Shown piece by piece: positions 17,117 through 23,889 of a stretch of DNA of 33,336 nt (its first letter is position 1; each line of letters begins with the position of its first letter). The notes under the pieces were generated by a model. It was given only the letters and a program-made list of their open reading frames with translations. It had not been told where the DNA came from and searched no databases. Source of the stretch: Candidatus Firestonebacteria bacterium RIFOXYD2_FULL_39_29. GTDB taxonomy: Bacteria > Oederibacteriota > D2-FULL-39-29. A program made the translations under genes and the position numbers. The stretch is from positions 1-33,336 of the forward strand of contig MFGV01000030.1 in the NCBI GenBank assembly GCA_001778375.1, written 5' to 3'.

Positions 17117-18840
17117 AAGAATCAGCAAAGGTCGTAAAAAAGAATAAGCAGAAGATGAAGAAAAGTGAAGTTGAAAAACTCCTAATTGAAAAGGGTAAGG
17201 AAAAAGGTTATTTAACCTATCAGGAAGTAAACGAGATTATACCGGAAGATGTTATCTCTCCGGAGGAAATAGATAATCTTTTAACAAAACTTGATGAAAT
17301 GGATATTAATATTGTTGATGCTCCAAAAGAAGAAAAAGTTGCTGATTTGCATCTTACTGCGGCAACAGATATAGCTATTGATGATCCTATCCGTTTATAT
17401 CTTCGATCTATGGGACAGATTTCCATACTCACAAGGGAGCAAGAGCTGAGTTATGCCGAGGAAATTGAAAAGGCAGAGGAAGAAATTGATAAGATTCTTT
17501 TTGAATCCCCTCTCATTCTTAGTAAATTTAAAGGAATGTCAGATGAGGTGATGGATAATCAAAAAGGCATACATGAGATAATGAACATTGATACCGAAGG
17601 TGAGTTGAGTAACAGAATTATTAAGAAATACAAAAAAATACTTAAGGATAATTTAAGAAAAATCGGACAGGAAGAGGGTAAGGTTAAACATATTAACAAG
17701 CGCTTGAGCAAGAAGTCTGTTTCTGATCGTCAAAGAGCTGCGTTGGAAGAGAAAAAGATAAAAAGTATTGAGAAGATTGTTGAAGTTCTGATTGAACTCG
17801 ATATTAACACTGAAGAAAAAAAGAATATGATAAGCATGGTAAAAACCATGACGGATCAAATTCATTCTTTTGAGCGGGAAACCGATAAAATATTAAAAGA
17901 AACAGGACTCACCAAGGAAGAACTCAGAAAGGTATTTAATTCTAAAAAACTTAAAATTCGCTGTAAATACTCTGTTTCGGAATTATGTGAGTTGTATAAA
18001 AAAATAACAATAAATGAAAAAAACACAAGACAGATCGCGGATAATGCGGGAAGTACTTCTTCAAAGATAAAAGCAGATACCCGGCTTATAGCGGAAAATG
18101 AAACCAGGGCTTATAATGCCAAAATGAAACTTGTGAAAGCCAATCTGAGGCTGGTGGTTTCCATAGCAAAAAAATATACCAACAGGGGTTTGCATTTCCT
18201 TGACCTTATTCAGGAAGGAAATATAGGGCTGATGCGTGCTGTTGATAAATTTGAATATAAACGCGGGTATAAGTTCTCTACCTATGCCACCTGGTGGATA
18301 AGACAGGCAATTACGAGAGCCATTGCCGATCAGGGGCGCACTATCAGGGTACCGGTTCATATGATAGAAACCCTTAATAAACTTATAAAAAATTATAGAG
18401 AACTGGTTCAACATCTGGGTCGTGATCCTCTTCCTGAAGAAGTCGCGAAGAAAATGGGGCTTCCTGTTGAAAAAATCAGAGAAGTATATAAAATAGCGCA
18501 GGAACCGATATCGCTTGAGACGCCGATAGGTGAAGATAAAGACGGGCATTTAGGTGATATTATTGAAGATAAGGAAGTTGTTTCCCCTGCTGTTGCGGCA
18601 GCCCATATGATCTTGCAGGAACAACTGGAAAAGGTTCTCATTACTCTAAAAAGCAGAGAGGCGGAAGTTATCCGTTTACGCTTCGGAATTAATAAACCTT
18701 ATCCGTACACTCTTGAAGAAGTCGGTAACATCTTTAATATTACCAGAGAAAGAGTCCGTCAAATTGAAGCAAAAGCGCTCCGCAAACTGCGGCATCCGGT
18801 AAGAGCGAAGTTCCTGAAGGGCTTTCTGGAACAGCAATAA
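17113..18840 (+). CDS. rpoD: Primary sigma factor (sigma70/RpoD)
   Basis: A 575-residue housekeeping sigma factor. The GTG at 17113 overlaps the dnaG stop (GTGA) and has AGGGGG about 6 bases upstream. Region 1.1 occupies the acidic N-terminus (about 1-85). Region 1.2 is at about 90-125 ([20 protein letters not shown]). A long charged non-conserved region spans about 125-335. Region 2 begins near 341 ([55 protein letters not shown]), followed by region 3. Region 4 is near 512-570 with the helix-turn-helix [20 protein letters not shown]. It ends the operon; an intrinsic terminator follows 56 bases after the stop. Confidence 0.97.
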   Translation: MKESAKVVKKNKQKMKKSEVEKLLIEKGKEKGYLTYQEVNEIIPEDVISPEEIDNLLTKLDEMDINIVDAPKEEKVADLHLTAATDIAIDDPIRLYLRSMGQISILTREQELSYAEEIEKAEEEIDKILFESPLILSKFKGMSDEVMDNQKGIHEIMNIDTEGELSNRIIKKYKKILKDNLRKIGQEEGKVKHINKRLSKKSVSDRQRAALEEKKIKSIEKIVEVLIELDINTEEKKNMISMVKTMTDQIHSFERETDKILKETGLTKEELRKVFNSKKLKIRCKYSVSELCELYKKITINEKNTRQIADNAGSTSSKIKADTRLIAENETRAYNAKMKLVKANLRLVVSIAKKYTNRGLHFLDLIQEGNIGLMRAVDKFEYKRGYKFSTYATWWIRQAITRAIADQGRTIRVPVHMIETLNKLIKNYRELVQHLGRDPLPEEVAKKMGLPVEKIREVYKIAQEPISLETPIGEDKDGHLGDIIEDKEVVSPAVAAAHMILQEQLEKVLITLKSREAEVIRLRFGINKPYPYTLEEVGNIFNITRERVRQIEAKALRKLRHPVRAKFLKGFLEQQ

Positions 18841-18845
18841 AGATA

Positions 18846-18883
18846 GTCCATAATGTCCGTAAAGTCTATAACAGTCTATAAAA
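18846..18883. repeat. Left word array (9-10-nt period) downstream of rpoD
   Basis: Four consecutive degenerate words begin with GTC: GTCCATAAT at 18846, GTCCGTAAA at 18855, then two GTCTATAA-type words at 18864 and 18874. Read on the other strand the word is TTAYRGAC. A matching array in opposite orientation lies at 19641-19679, so the pair brackets the terminator and msrB. Confidence 0.6.
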
Positions 18884-18895
18884 GTAAAAGCATTG

Positions 18896-18922
18896 AAAGG
18901 GCGGAGAAATCTGCCCTTTTTT
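18896..18922 (+). terminator. Intrinsic terminator of the rpsU-rpoD operon
   Basis: A 10-bp stem (AAAGGGCGGA with its complement, one G-U pair) is capped by a GAAA tetraloop at 18906-18909 and followed by six T residues at 18917-18922. It is a textbook rho-independent terminator, 56 bases past the rpoD stop. Confidence 0.9.
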
Positions 18923-18925
18923 ATT

Positions 18926-18960
18926 GTCATCCTCGAGTGCTTTTATCGGGGATCCAGTGT
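18926..18960. repeat. Palindromic element of the CATCCCCGA...TCGGGGATC type
   Basis: ATCCTCGA (18929-18936) and TCGGGGAT (18946-18953) form an 8-bp stem with one wobble pair around a 9-nt loop, followed by CCAGTGT. The layout resembles dispersed intergenic palindromes seen in many bacterial genomes. Only one copy is in this window, so its repeat nature here is inferred from general appearance. Confidence 0.45.
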
Positions 18961-19022
18961 CTGAGTGCTCTTGGTTTTCTTCTTTTCTGATTATGATCAT
19001 GGTAATATCCTCAGAATAAACG

Positions 19023-19028
19023 TACAAT
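19023..19028 (+). promoter_or_regulatory. Candidate -10 box just before msrB
   Basis: TACAAT ends 6 bases before the A of the msrB ATG, so transcription would begin at or next to the start codon. No good -35 is seen at 16-18 bases and there is no Shine-Dalgarno, so this is a tentative leaderless arrangement. Confidence 0.3.
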
Positions 19029-19033
19029 AAAAT

Positions 19034-19558
19034 ATGAATAGAACTATCATATTTCTGATATTTGCTTTGATACTTTCTTTTGGGTGTAAAAAAGAAGGGG
19101 GAGTTATGCAAAAAGAACCGGCAGGGAAAGTAGATATATTTAATTATGAAACGGGAAAAATTGAATCCCTTGATAAAATAGTTCTTACAAAAGAAGAACT
19201 TAAAGAACTGCCTTCGGATGTATGCTATATCGTTAAAGATAAAGGTACCGAAGCTCCATTTACAGGAAAGTATAATAATAATCATGAAAAAGGAATTTAT
19301 AAATGTATAGTCTGCGGTACGGATCTGTTTGTTTCGGATACGAAATTTGATTCGGGAACCGGTTGGCCAAGCTTTTTTCAGCCTGTCTCCGAATTAAATG
19401 TAAAGATCGTAAGGGATGTAAGTATGAGTATGATAAGAGATGAAGTTGTCTGCGCCAGATGCGGCGCCCACCTCGGCCACGTTTTCGACGACGGCCCCAA
19501 ACCCACCGGAAAACGCTATTGCATGAACTCCGCAGCGTTAAAATTTGTAAAGAAATAA
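19034..19558 (+). CDS. msrB: Peptide-methionine (R)-S-oxide reductase, exported lipoprotein
   Basis: A 174-residue MsrB that reduces the R-epimer of methionine sulfoxide. The N-terminus is a lipoprotein signal (hydrophobic residues 4-17, lipobox FGC with Cys18, then KKEGG), so the enzyme should act outside the cytoplasm on oxidised envelope proteins. The catalytic domain shows the zinc pairs CIVCG and CARCG, the [13 protein letters not shown] block, [10 protein letters not shown], and the resolving/catalytic end [11 protein letters not shown]. No Shine-Dalgarno precedes the ATG at 19034, which must be the start because the signal peptide needs it. The codons from about 19448 to 19540 end almost always in C, unlike the AT-ending codons before them. 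The gene stands alone between two inverted word arrays. Confidence 0.94.
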   Translation: MNRTIIFLIFALILSFGCKKEGGVMQKEPAGKVDIFNYETGKIESLDKIVLTKEELKELPSDVCYIVKDKGTEAPFTGKYNNNHEKGIYKCIVCGTDLFVSDTKFDSGTGWPSFFQPVSELNVKIVRDVSMSMIRDEVVCARCGAHLGHVFDDGPKPTGKRYCMNSAALKFVKK

Positions 19559-19640
19559 TACTGTGGTCTTGAGTAAGTCTATCCGGCTGTTTTTTAAGAG
19601 AGCTAATTTCTTTTAGAATATAATTCTTCGAGCTTTTACG

Positions 19641-19679
19641 TTATGGACTTTATAGACTTTTAAAGACCTTTACGGACAG
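19641..19679. repeat. Right word array (9-10-nt period), inverted relative to the one after rpoD
   Basis: Words begin TTA and contain GAC: TTATGGACT at 19641, TTATAGACTT at 19650, a TTAAAGAC word at 19660 and a TTACGGAC word at 19670. It is the reverse complement, in style and much of its sequence, of the array at 18846-18883; both are flanked by GCTTTTAC on their msrB-distal or msrB-proximal side in mirror order. Confidence 0.6.
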
Positions 19680-19694
19680 ATATCTAAATTTCCC

Positions 19695-19724
19695 TTGCCT
19701 TTTCTCCCTTTTAATTGCTACAAT
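19695..19724 (+). promoter_or_regulatory. Candidate promoter for the cpaB-cpaC pair
   Basis: TTGCCT (19695-19700) and TACAAT (19719-19724) are spaced by 18 bases, 28 bases before the cpaB start. The match is fair rather than strong. Confidence 0.4.
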
Positions 19725-19751
19725 ATTTAAATCTTAGCTCAAGGGGGCTTT

Positions 19752-20552
19752 ATGAGAAATAAGAATCTGATATTTGCATTAGCGCTTTCTGCTATTGGGG
19801 CACTGATAATCTTTGCTTATTTCTACAGCAAAGAAAAGGAACTTACAGCGAAAGGGGCGCCAAACAAGGTTATCGTTGCGGCAAAATATATTCCTGCGGG
19901 TGCGGCAATAACAGCGAAGCATCTCAATATTGAAGAAGTACCGGAGATGTACATTCAGCCGGGGGCCATTCGAAAGGTCGAACAGGCGGCAGGGACAATT
20001 GCGGTGGCTAATATTTCCGTAGGTGAACAAATTCTGGCAAACAAAATAACCATAATAGCAGAAAACCTTTCTTCAATTGTTCCTATCGGATACAGAGCTG
20101 TTGCAATAAATTTGGACGCGGATTCTGCTGTGGGGGAGTTTTTAAAACCGGGAGATGTTGTTGATGTCCTTGGTGCTTTTGAAGAAACAGGGAAGGCTTC
20201 TTATACCGCCACTTTAATCCAGAGTGTCAGGGTTATTGCGGTGAATGAAAGTTTTACTTGTGTAAAGAAGATAGAAGAAAAGGGGTTTCCTTCCAGGGTT
20301 TCTTCCGGTAGTACTGTGGTTTTAGCGGTCGAACCTTCTGATGCGGAGATAGTAACTTTTTCGGAAAACAAAGGGAAATTAAAACTTTCTCTTCGTAATC
20401 CCGGAGATGATAAGATGGCCTCTCTGCGCACTACAAGTTTTGGAAATGTTCTTCGGAATCAACAGCGTGAGGCGGTAAAACCGGCACCTGAAGTTCCGTT
20501 CCTTGAAATAATCCGGGGCACTGAAGGCGAAAAAGTGCCTTTAAAAAGGTAG
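19752..20552 (+). CDS. cpaB: Flp/Tad pilus assembly protein CpaB (SAF domain)
   Basis: A 266-residue periplasmic protein anchored by one N-terminal TM (about 6-23). The SAF domain is visible at about 38-105 (VIVAAKYIPAGAAITAKHL, VGEQILANKIT), followed by the RcpC/CpaB region (IPIGYRAVAINLDADSAVGEFLKPGDVVDVLG, where the PGD turn is typical). CpaB stabilises or joins the outer-membrane secretin in Tad pili. CAAGGGGG lies just before the ATG. The secretin-family gene follows 6 bases later. No other tad genes (cpaE, cpaF, tadB, tadC, flp) are present before the transposase unit, so the rest of the system, if any, is elsewhere. Confidence 0.9.
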   Translation: MRNKNLIFALALSAIGALIIFAYFYSKEKELTAKGAPNKVIVAAKYIPAGAAITAKHLNIEEVPEMYIQPGAIRKVEQAAGTIAVANISVGEQILANKITIIAENLSSIVPIGYRAVAINLDADSAVGEFLKPGDVVDVLGAFEETGKASYTATLIQSVRVIAVNESFTCVKKIEEKGFPSRVSSGSTVVLAVEPSDAEIVTFSENKGKLKLSLRNPGDDKMASLRTTSFGNVLRNQQREAVKPAPEVPFLEIIRGTEGEKVPLKR

Positions 20553-20558
20553 GCAAGT

Positions 20559-21506
20559 ATGAAAAATATAATTTTAGCTTTATTCCTGGCAGCGGCATTA
20601 TTTGCGGAAGAAAAGATTCAGATAACTATCGGGGAATCGAAGATATTAGCTGTGGATGCGCCAAAAAAGATAGCAGTGGGCAATCCAATTATAGCGGATG
20701 TAAAATCCGTATCTGAAAAAGAACTGCTTTTAATAGGGAAGTCCAGCGGCACAACTTCACTTATAATATGGGATAAAGACGGTAATCAATCAGCGAGTCA
20801 GGTTATTGTACTTGCTTCTAATATAGAAAAAACGATGATTGAAGTAAATGCGCAGGTAATGGAAATAAGAAAAGACAGTAATAATAAATTCGGGATTAAC
20901 TGGGAAGAAGCCTTGGGGGCTTTAAGTGCCGCAGAAAAAACTCTTCCTCCGTTGTTTCAGGTCTCTGATTTTGAGCGGCTGCAAAAAGTGCAGATGAAAC
21001 TTGACCTGCTTGTTAAAAATGGTTATGCGAAAATATTGGCAAAACCAAGACTATTGACGATCTCCGGTTCAAAAGCAAAATTTCTTGCTGGCGGAGAACT
21101 TCCCATACTTATTCAATCCGGCACTCAAAACAGCCCAAATTCAAGCATTGACTGGAAGACCTATGGTGTAAAATTAGATATTGATCCGACAGCGGATGCA
21201 CTTGATAATATTAACTGCCTTATCAGAGTAGAAGTAAGCAATTTGGACTCCTCAGCCGGAGTAAGCTACAACGGTTCAGTGGTTCCTGCCATGAAAACCC
21301 GCTGGGCAGATACTTCTATATACGTAAAGAAAGGAGGAACCATCGTTATCGGCGGCTTACTTCAAACAGAAGACATAAAGCGCGAAACCGGCGTCCCGAT
21401 ATTAAGCGACTTGCCTATTCTTGGTGGTTTATTTAAATCCCAAGAAACCCAAAAACAAGAATCAGAACTGGTAATTTTCGTCACCCCTTCAATAGTCGGA
21501 AGATAA
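20559..21506 (+). CDS. cpaC: Short CpaC/RcpA-like secretin-family protein
   Basis: A 315-residue exported protein with a signal peptide at about 1-16 (ALFLAAALFA). Residues about 18-86 match the pilus-formation N-terminal domain (LAVDAPKKIAVGNPIIADV, KSSGTTSLIIWD). From about 90 onward it is secretin core: VNAQVMEIRKDS, the AKILAKPRLLTISGSKAKFLAGGE region, TRWADTSIYVKKGGTIVIGGLL, and the closing DLPILGGLFKSQE...ELVIFVTPSIV. It should form or join the outer-membrane ring for pilus passage. At 315 residues it is clearly shorter than most CpaC proteins (roughly 400-500), with the reduction between the N-domain and the core. Its last two codons (Arg, stop) fall inside the inverted repeat of the following transposase unit. 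Confidence 0.88.
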   Translation: MKNIILALFLAAALFAEEKIQITIGESKILAVDAPKKIAVGNPIIADVKSVSEKELLLIGKSSGTTSLIIWDKDGNQSASQVIVLASNIEKTMIEVNAQVMEIRKDSNNKFGINWEEALGALSAAEKTLPPLFQVSDFERLQKVQMKLDLLVKNGYAKILAKPRLLTISGSKAKFLAGGELPILIQSGTQNSPNSSIDWKTYGVKLDIDPTADALDNINCLIRVEVSNLDSSAGVSYNGSVVPAMKTRWADTSIYVKKGGTIVIGGLLQTEDIKRETGVPILSDLPILGGLFKSQETQKQESELVIFVTPSIVGR

Positions 21507-21526
21507 ATTAGGGACAGCGACCAATT
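21500..21526. repeat. Left terminal inverted repeat of the RAYT unit
   Basis: It matches the reverse complement of 22239-22265 over 27 bases. It includes AGATAA, the last codon and stop of the upstream secretin gene, then ATTAGGGACAGCGACC. The inner 22 bases (21505-21526) are also repeated directly at 22210-22231. Confidence 0.85.
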
Positions 21527-21546
21527 AAATCAAAGGATTATAAAAT

Positions 21547-22257
21547 ATGCCAAGAGTTGCAAGAATAGTTAGAGTAGGGATGCCTCATCATGTCACGCAA
21601 AGAGGCAATTTTAAACAGAATGTATTTGTTGAAGATAAAGATAGACGGACATATCTGTATCTTCTAGATCAGTATTGTGAAGAATACCGTACCAAAATAA
21701 TTTGCTATTGTCTTATGAGTAATCATGTTCACTTTATAGCGATACCCGGGGAAGAAAATTCTTTAGCCAGAACTTTTAATTGTACACATTTTAGATATTC
21801 ACAATATTTTAATGCTAAGAATAAACAAAAAGGGCATCTTTGGCAAGGCAGATTTTATTCTTGTATCCTGGATGGGTTTCATTTGCCCTTTGCTTGTCGG
21901 TATGTAGAGAGAAATCCGGTTAGATCAGGTTTGGTATCCAATTCCGAACAATGGATGTGGTCAAGTGCAAATGAACATTGTACTGGCCGGTCGGGGATAC
22001 TTAAGCTTTACGATATGTTTTCGGTTGTTAATATTCCAAAATCCAATTGGAAAAAAGCTTTGAGTGATTCTGAGGATCATACCAGCTTGACTGCAATACG
22101 AAAGAACACGATAAAAGGTTTTCCTTTTATGGAAGAAAGCTCTCTGAAAGAATTAGAAAAAGTTCTCGGAAGACCACTTAAGCCAAATCCAGTTGGAAGG
22201 CCAAGTACCAAATTAGGGACAGCGACCAATTTAAGTTTAATTGGTCGCTGTCCCTAA
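21547..22257 (+). CDS. REP-associated tyrosine transposase (Y1_Tnp, IS200-like)
   Basis: A 236-residue HUH-type single-strand transposase. The opening MPRVARIVRVGMPHHVTQRGN is typical of RAYT proteins. The HUH motif is His60-Val-His62 in MSNHVHFIAIP. The catalytic Tyr119 lies in RYVERNPVRSGLV. A charged region near 165-205 and a GRPLKPNPVGRP tail follow. AAAGGA (21532-21537) precedes the ATG by 9 nt. The last ~16 residues (from KLGTATN onward) are translated from the right-end palindrome itself, and the stop TAA is inside it. No frameshift is seen, so the protein may be active. Confidence 0.92.
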   Translation: MPRVARIVRVGMPHHVTQRGNFKQNVFVEDKDRRTYLYLLDQYCEEYRTKIICYCLMSNHVHFIAIPGEENSLARTFNCTHFRYSQYFNAKNKQKGHLWQGRFYSCILDGFHLPFACRYVERNPVRSGLVSNSEQWMWSSANEHCTGRSGILKLYDMFSVVNIPKSNWKKALSDSEDHTSLTAIRKNTIKGFPFMEESSLKELEKVLGRPLKPNPVGRPSTKLGTATNLSLIGRCP

Positions 22258-22260
22258 TTT
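22210..22260. repeat. 22-bp perfect palindrome (REP-like hairpin) at the right end of the RAYT unit
   Basis: Arms 22210-22231 and 22239-22260 are perfectly complementary over 22 bases with a 7-nt loop. Such hairpins are the likely recognition structures for the Y1 transposase. It also lies between two convergent genes and may terminate transcripts from both sides. Confidence 0.88.
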
Positions 22261-23752
22261 ATCTTTTATTTTCTTTGTAGGGGCCTTCGAAGATAGTGCG
22301 AGGGTATAGTTTAGTCTCATCGTATTTGTTGGTAAAGACGACCATTTGATTTGACATGGCGATGATCGGGTATTTTTTGGAGAGGGTCTTGTAGCTTTCT
22401 ATATAAGTTATGACGAAAACATGTTCGTCTGATGAAAGTATTTTTTCAATATCAAATTGTGTTGTAATATCTTTTTTTTCTATTTTAAGAAAAGTATAGG
22501 CCATGAAAGGTTGTTGGAGTGTGAAGTAGTCTTCTGTCTTATAGCGAAGTAAAGTTGTCCCTTTTGGTATATGTCGCTCCAGCATTGGTGAAATCTCCTT
22601 AATATCTTCATCTCTGCCCCAGTTGAGATGAAGAGGGGTCGCTACTATCAATAATGCCGCAATACCGAGTACAATGAGCGAGTATTTAGCAGAGATAGTT
22701 TTTATTTTCTCTGTTTTAATAATATAATTGTTTAAAACTGAGGAAGTAAGAATTGCAAAAGGGATAAATACAGGCAGAATATATCTGAACTCTCTTTCAT
22801 TCCCTACACTCATTATTCCTATAGTGGCAAATATCCAAAGGACCAAAAGCATTCCAAAGGTATCTTTTTTTCTGAAGAAGTTTATAACTGCCATTATCAA
22901 ACCAAAAAAAGCAAATGGAACCCAGGGCCAGTAGAGGATCCATATGTTTTTAACATAAGTAAGGTACGACCAGAAATCCTGTTTGTCTCTGTAGTGAACA
23001 AACCCCCTTTGGAATATTATCCATCCGTAATGAATGTCAATAAATTCTTTGCCGTATTTTGCGTAGTTGGGGATTATCCAGGCAGCCGGTACAGCTAAGG
23101 CAAGTAATATTGATAATAGGTAAAAGGGATTGAAAAGAGTCTTTAAATCCCTGGAGAATAGAAGAAATAAAAATATGCTTATCATAGCGAAAGAACCCAG
23201 TATGCTTTTTGTGAGAATTGCCATTCCTGTGGCAATACCGGTAAGAACAAGATAGAAATTAGCATGGTCTTTGTTCTTTGTTTTTCTTGAGAGGATGAAT
23301 AAAAATATAGTCAGCGTGACCCAGAAAGAAAGTGTGATATCGAACATAGCGTGGCGGGCAAATTTCATCCATATCAGAGTTGTCATTAATATAAGTGAAG
23401 CAAAGAAGCCTGTCCAATTATTATAAATAGCCCTGCCTAGGAAAAAAACAAGTAAAATAGTAAGAAAACCAAAGAATGCCGAGTAGAATCTTGCGGTGTA
23501 TTCGGAAAAACCGAATATCTTGAAAGCAATGGCCATTGACCAGAGACAGAACGGATCATTATGATGAATTGCCTCTCCGCCGTAGTGAGGTGTGAGATAA
23601 TCATTAGCTTCCACCATTCCTCTGGCTTGTGCGGCGTAGAAAGAGTCGTCATAGCTTGCGAGTCCTCCTTCCCAAAGTTTGCAGAAGAGAAAAACAATTG
23701 CAATACATGAAATAAAGAATATTTGAACTTTTATATTCTTGAGGTTGAACAT
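22259..23752 (-). CDS. ArnT/PMT-family (GT39/GT83-like) membrane glycosyltransferase
   Basis: A 497-residue polytopic protein with about ten hydrophobic helices (first at about 9-27). The first extracytoplasmic loop has GLASYDDSFYAAQARGMVE, where the acidic pair matches the catalytic loop of PMT/ArnT lipid-linked sugar transferases, followed by YLTPHYGGEAIHHNDPF and a W-S-M/A-F-K-I-F-G segment. It probably moves a sugar from a polyprenyl-phosphate donor to a lipid or protein on the periplasmic face; the acceptor is unknown. No Shine-Dalgarno precedes the ATG; an extended -10 (TGATAGAAT) ends 7 bases upstream, suggesting a leaderless mRNA. Its stop codon overlaps the RAYT inverted repeat. No lipid A or glycosylation neighbours are present. 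Confidence 0.85.
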   Translation of the reverse strand: MFNLKNIKVQIFFISCIAIVFLFCKLWEGGLASYDDSFYAAQARGMVEANDYLTPHYGGEAIHHNDPFCLWSMAIAFKIFGFSEYTARFYSAFFGFLTILLVFFLGRAIYNNWTGFFASLILMTTLIWMKFARHAMFDITLSFWVTLTIFLFILSRKTKNKDHANFYLVLTGIATGMAILTKSILGSFAMISIFLFLLFSRDLKTLFNPFYLLSILLALAVPAAWIIPNYAKYGKEFIDIHYGWIIFQRGFVHYRDKQDFWSYLTYVKNIWILYWPWVPFAFFGLIMAVINFFRKKDTFGMLLVLWIFATIGIMSVGNEREFRYILPVFIPFAILTSSVLNNYIIKTEKIKTISAKYSLIVLGIAALLIVATPLHLNWGRDEDIKEISPMLERHIPKGTTLLRYKTEDYFTLQQPFMAYTFLKIEKKDITTQFDIEKILSSDEHVFVITYIESYKTLSKKYPIIAMSNQMVVFTNKYDETKLYPRTIFEGPYKENKR

Positions 23753-23758
23753 GTAAGT

Positions 23759-23764
23759 ATTCTA
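23759..23764 (-). promoter_or_regulatory. Extended -10 box directly before the glycosyltransferase ATG
   Basis: On the minus strand TAGAAT (23764-23759) is preceded by TGA, matching an extended -10. It ends 7 bases before the A of the ATG at 23752, so the transcript should start at the initiation codon. The -35 is weak (TTAAAT at 17 bases). Confidence 0.4.
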
Positions 23765-23833
23765 TCACATTAGACTTTAGTATTTAAGTGTTTTTTTATT
23801 GAATATTTAAACCATGAGGTAATGAAATGTGTG

Positions 23834-23863
23834 TTGAAATAAAAGTAAAAAAAAGTGTATAAT
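23834..23863 (+). promoter_or_regulatory. Sigma70-type promoter of the secreted-protein gene
   Basis: TTGAAA (23834-23839) and a perfect TATAAT (23858-23863) are 18 bases apart. The predicted start at about 23870 leaves a short leader with GGAGG at 23879-23883 before the ATG at 23890. Confidence 0.7.
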
Positions 23864-23889
23864 CAGTAATCAAAAATCGGAGGAAAATT

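Larger units (their letters stand above)
21500..22265 (+). mobile_element. REP-associated tyrosine transposase (RAYT) unit with 27-bp perfect terminal inverted repeats
   Basis: The ends at 21500-21526 and 22239-22265 are perfect 27-bp inverted repeats with the core GGGACAGCGACCAATT. An additional copy at 22210-22231, in the orientation of the left end, forms a long hairpin with the right end. The unit carries one Y1 transposase gene and sits exactly between the convergent stop codons of the secretin and glycosyltransferase genes. The outermost AAGAT at each end may belong to the element or be chance similarity of the flanks. Confidence 0.8.
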
